Below are positions 62,557 through 64,000 of a stretch of 64,000 nt of DNA, piece after piece (position 1 is the first letter of the stretch; every line of letters begins with the position of its first letter). Under the pieces are notes generated by a model, which did no database searches, was not told the origin of the DNA, and saw only the letters and a list, made by a program, of their open reading frames with translations. This DNA comes from Planctomycetota bacterium (GTDB lineage Bacteria > Planctomycetota > Phycisphaerae > UBA1845 > PWPN01): contig JAKPHF010000062.1 of NCBI GenBank assembly GCA_029550525.1, forward strand, positions 248,001 to 312,000, in the 5' to 3' direction. The translations under genes were made by a program, and so were the position numbers.

Positions 62557-64000
62557 TCACGGCGTGGGCGTTCGTGAGAGGTAGGTATACCCCTCGAGGC
62601 CACGCTCGTACTTGCGGATGAAGTGGCCGGACTCTTCGAGCGAAATGGTCCCCGCCCGCACGGCGGCCTCGACAGTCCGGCGCAGCTTGCTGGTCATGCT
62701 GGCCGCGCTGTACTGGACGAACTCGAGCACTTCCTCGATGGTGTCGCCCTTGACCACGTGCACGACCTCGTAGCCGCCGTCCGGCGTCAGCTTGATGTGG
62801 ACGGCGTTGGTGTCGCCGAAGAGGTTGTGCATGTCCCCCAGGATCTCCTGGTACGCCCCGCAGATGAACACACCCAGCAGGTAATCCTCACCGTTGACCG
62901 GATGCAGTTCGAGCACGTCCTTGACGTCGCGCAAGTCGATGAACTGGTCGATCTTGCCATCCGAGTCGCAGGTGATGTCGGCAAGAATGCCTCGCCGCGT
63001 GGGCTCCTCGTTCAGCCGGTGGATGGGCAGAATGGGGAACAACTGCTGCACGGCCCAGAAGTCGGGCAGCGACTGGAAGCACGAGAAGTTGCAGAAGTAC
63101 GTGTCGGCCATGCTCCGCTCGAGGCCTTCGAGGTCATCGGGCACGTACTCGAGTTCGCGCACGATCCGCAGAATCTTCTGGGCACAGGCCCAGAAGATGC
63201 TCTCGACCTGCGAGCGATCCTCCAGCGAGAGGTAGCCGTGACGGAACAGGCTCATGCACTCGTCACGGTAGTGCAGGGCGTCGTGGTAGCTCTCCTGGAA
63301 ATTCTTCCGCGAGATGCTGCGGTGGACCTCCAACAGGTTGTGGAACGGCGCGGGCTTCTCGTCGGGGATGCTCTCGGGCACCTTGGTGTCGTGGAAGCTG
63401 CTGGTGCCCAGCACGTCGAAGACGAGCACCGAGTGGTGGGCGGTGATCGCCCGGCCCGACTCGGAGACAATGATCGGGTGCGGCACTTCGGCGGCGTCAC
63501 AGGTGTCGAGGATGGTGCTGACGACGTCGTTGGCGTACTCCTGCAGCGTGTAGTTGGTGCTGCTGGCGAAGTTGCTCTGCGAGCCGTCGTAGTCCACAGC
63601 CAGCCCGCCGCCCACGTCGAACAGCCGCAACGGCGCGCCGAGCTTGACCATCTCGACGTACACGCGGCAGGCTTCCTCGAGCCCGTCGCGAAGCGAGCGG
63701 ATGTTGGTGATCTGGCTGCCCAGGTGGAAGTGCAGCAGCTCCAGGCAATCGAGCATCTCGTGCTCGCGAAGGAAACGGATGGCCTCGATCAGCTCGGTGA
63801 CGTTGAGCCCGAACTTGGATCGGTCGCCGCCGGAGGACTCCCACTTGCCCGAGCCGCGGCTGTTGAGCTTGGCTCGCACACCGATATGCGGCACGACGTT
63901 CAGCCGCTGGGCGAGACTGACGATCACCGGCAGCTCGCTGAACTTCTCGACCACGATGATGACGTGCTTGCCGATCTTGGTGCCCAGCAACGCCATCTCG
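62557..64000 (-). CDS. speA: Biosynthetic arginine decarboxylase, partial
   Basis: The C-terminal 480 or so residues of SpeA, a PLP enzyme that makes agmatine from arginine for polyamine synthesis. The 5' part lies beyond the right edge. Visible marks are GVRAKLNSRGSGKWESSGGDRSKFGL, the barrel stretch LELLHFHLGSQITNI, the PLP phosphate loop DVGGGLAVDYDGS, SESGRAITAHHSVLV, DITCDSDGKID and VFICGAYQEILGDMHNLFGD. The length fits the ~630-residue family with about 150 missing residues. Confidence 0.93.
   Translation of the reverse strand, partial: EMALLGTKIGKHVIIVVEKFSELPVIVSLAQRLNVVPHIGVRAKLNSRGSGKWESSGGDRSKFGLNVTELIEAIRFLREHEMLDCLELLHFHLGSQITNIRSLRDGLEEACRVYVEMVKLGAPLRLFDVGGGLAVDYDGSQSNFASSTNYTLQEYANDVVSTILDTCDAAEVPHPIIVSESGRAITAHHSVLVFDVLGTSSFHDTKVPESIPDEKPAPFHNLLEVHRSISRKNFQESYHDALHYRDECMSLFRHGYLSLEDRSQVESIFWACAQKILRIVRELEYVPDDLEGLERSMADTYFCNFSCFQSLPDFWAVQQLFPILPIHRLNEEPTRRGILADITCDSDGKIDQFIDLRDVKDVLELHPVNGEDYLLGVFICGAYQEILGDMHNLFGDTNAVHIKLTPDGGYEVVHVVKGDTIEEVLEFVQYSAASMTSKLRRTVEAAVRAGTISLEESGHFIRKYERGLEGYTYLSRTPTP

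Overview
The window looks like chromosome of a GC-rich member of the Planctomycetota, most likely Phycisphaerae-like. The taxon is inferred from gene content, since no 16S gene is present. Pointers are: secreted proteins ending in two EF-hand/dockerin-like repeats with paired Cys; a prepilin-like protein with an H-X9-DG-like ending; a PEP-CTERM protein; Tat-exported Gfo/Idh/MocA and isomerase-like enzymes; a Ser/Thr kinase fused to a WD40 propeller; a lone 5S rRNA gene; and a very large signal peptidase I.

Layout. 1-8.7 kb is housekeeping: a GcvR-like ACT protein, LptB, signal peptidase I, a stand-alone 5S rRNA with its own promoter and terminator, a BtpA-family protein, a gamma-carbonic anhydrase, a zincless formamidopyrimidine-DNA glycosylase and a Ycf46-like AAA ATPase. 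8.8-17.4 kb carries a secreted propeller/C39 peptidase protein, a di-heme peroxidase with a monoheme membrane partner, a DUF362 protein, a phosphohexomutase and ThiD. 17.8-33.5 kb is a carbohydrate region: a sugar ABC importer (binding protein and two permeases, no ATPase), a GH172/DUF2961 enzyme, large EF-hand-tailed secreted proteins, a prepilin-like protein, a glycosidase-like protein, a lipoprotein, a sugar isomerase-like protein and a PEP-CTERM protein. 33.8-45.3 kb has ComM/YifB, a UroD-family protein coupled to a PLP desulfhydrase/deaminase, an amidase, a Tat-exported oxidoreductase, a HEAT-repeat protein and groES/groEL. 45.3-48.1 kb is accessory: a gene-poor gap followed by an ImmA/IrrE-DUF4411 toxin-antitoxin-like pair. 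48.7-64 kb has TrpB2, signalling genes (kinase-WD40, ECF sigma, CheX/CheY/FapA), a BFD-like ferredoxin, a cupin, a second oxidoreductase and the C-terminal part of biosynthetic arginine decarboxylase, which runs off the right edge.

The most striking unexplained structure is in the gaps. Between genes there is a patchwork of short, degenerate, often self-complementary repeat families: AGCTCATAGC-like, GTCAGTTGTCAGT-like, GACGCGGTGACGC-like, TCATTCG-like, CACAGAGGC-like and several GC-rich palindromes. They sit mainly between convergent genes, but also inside the groES-groEL gap and inside the ABC operon. Two gaps 7.5 kb apart carry two versions of one composite palindromic element. Several start codons sit 6-7 bases after a TATAAT-like hexamer, which suggests leaderless transcripts.

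All functions are read from sequence motifs and family knowledge; no database search was possible.
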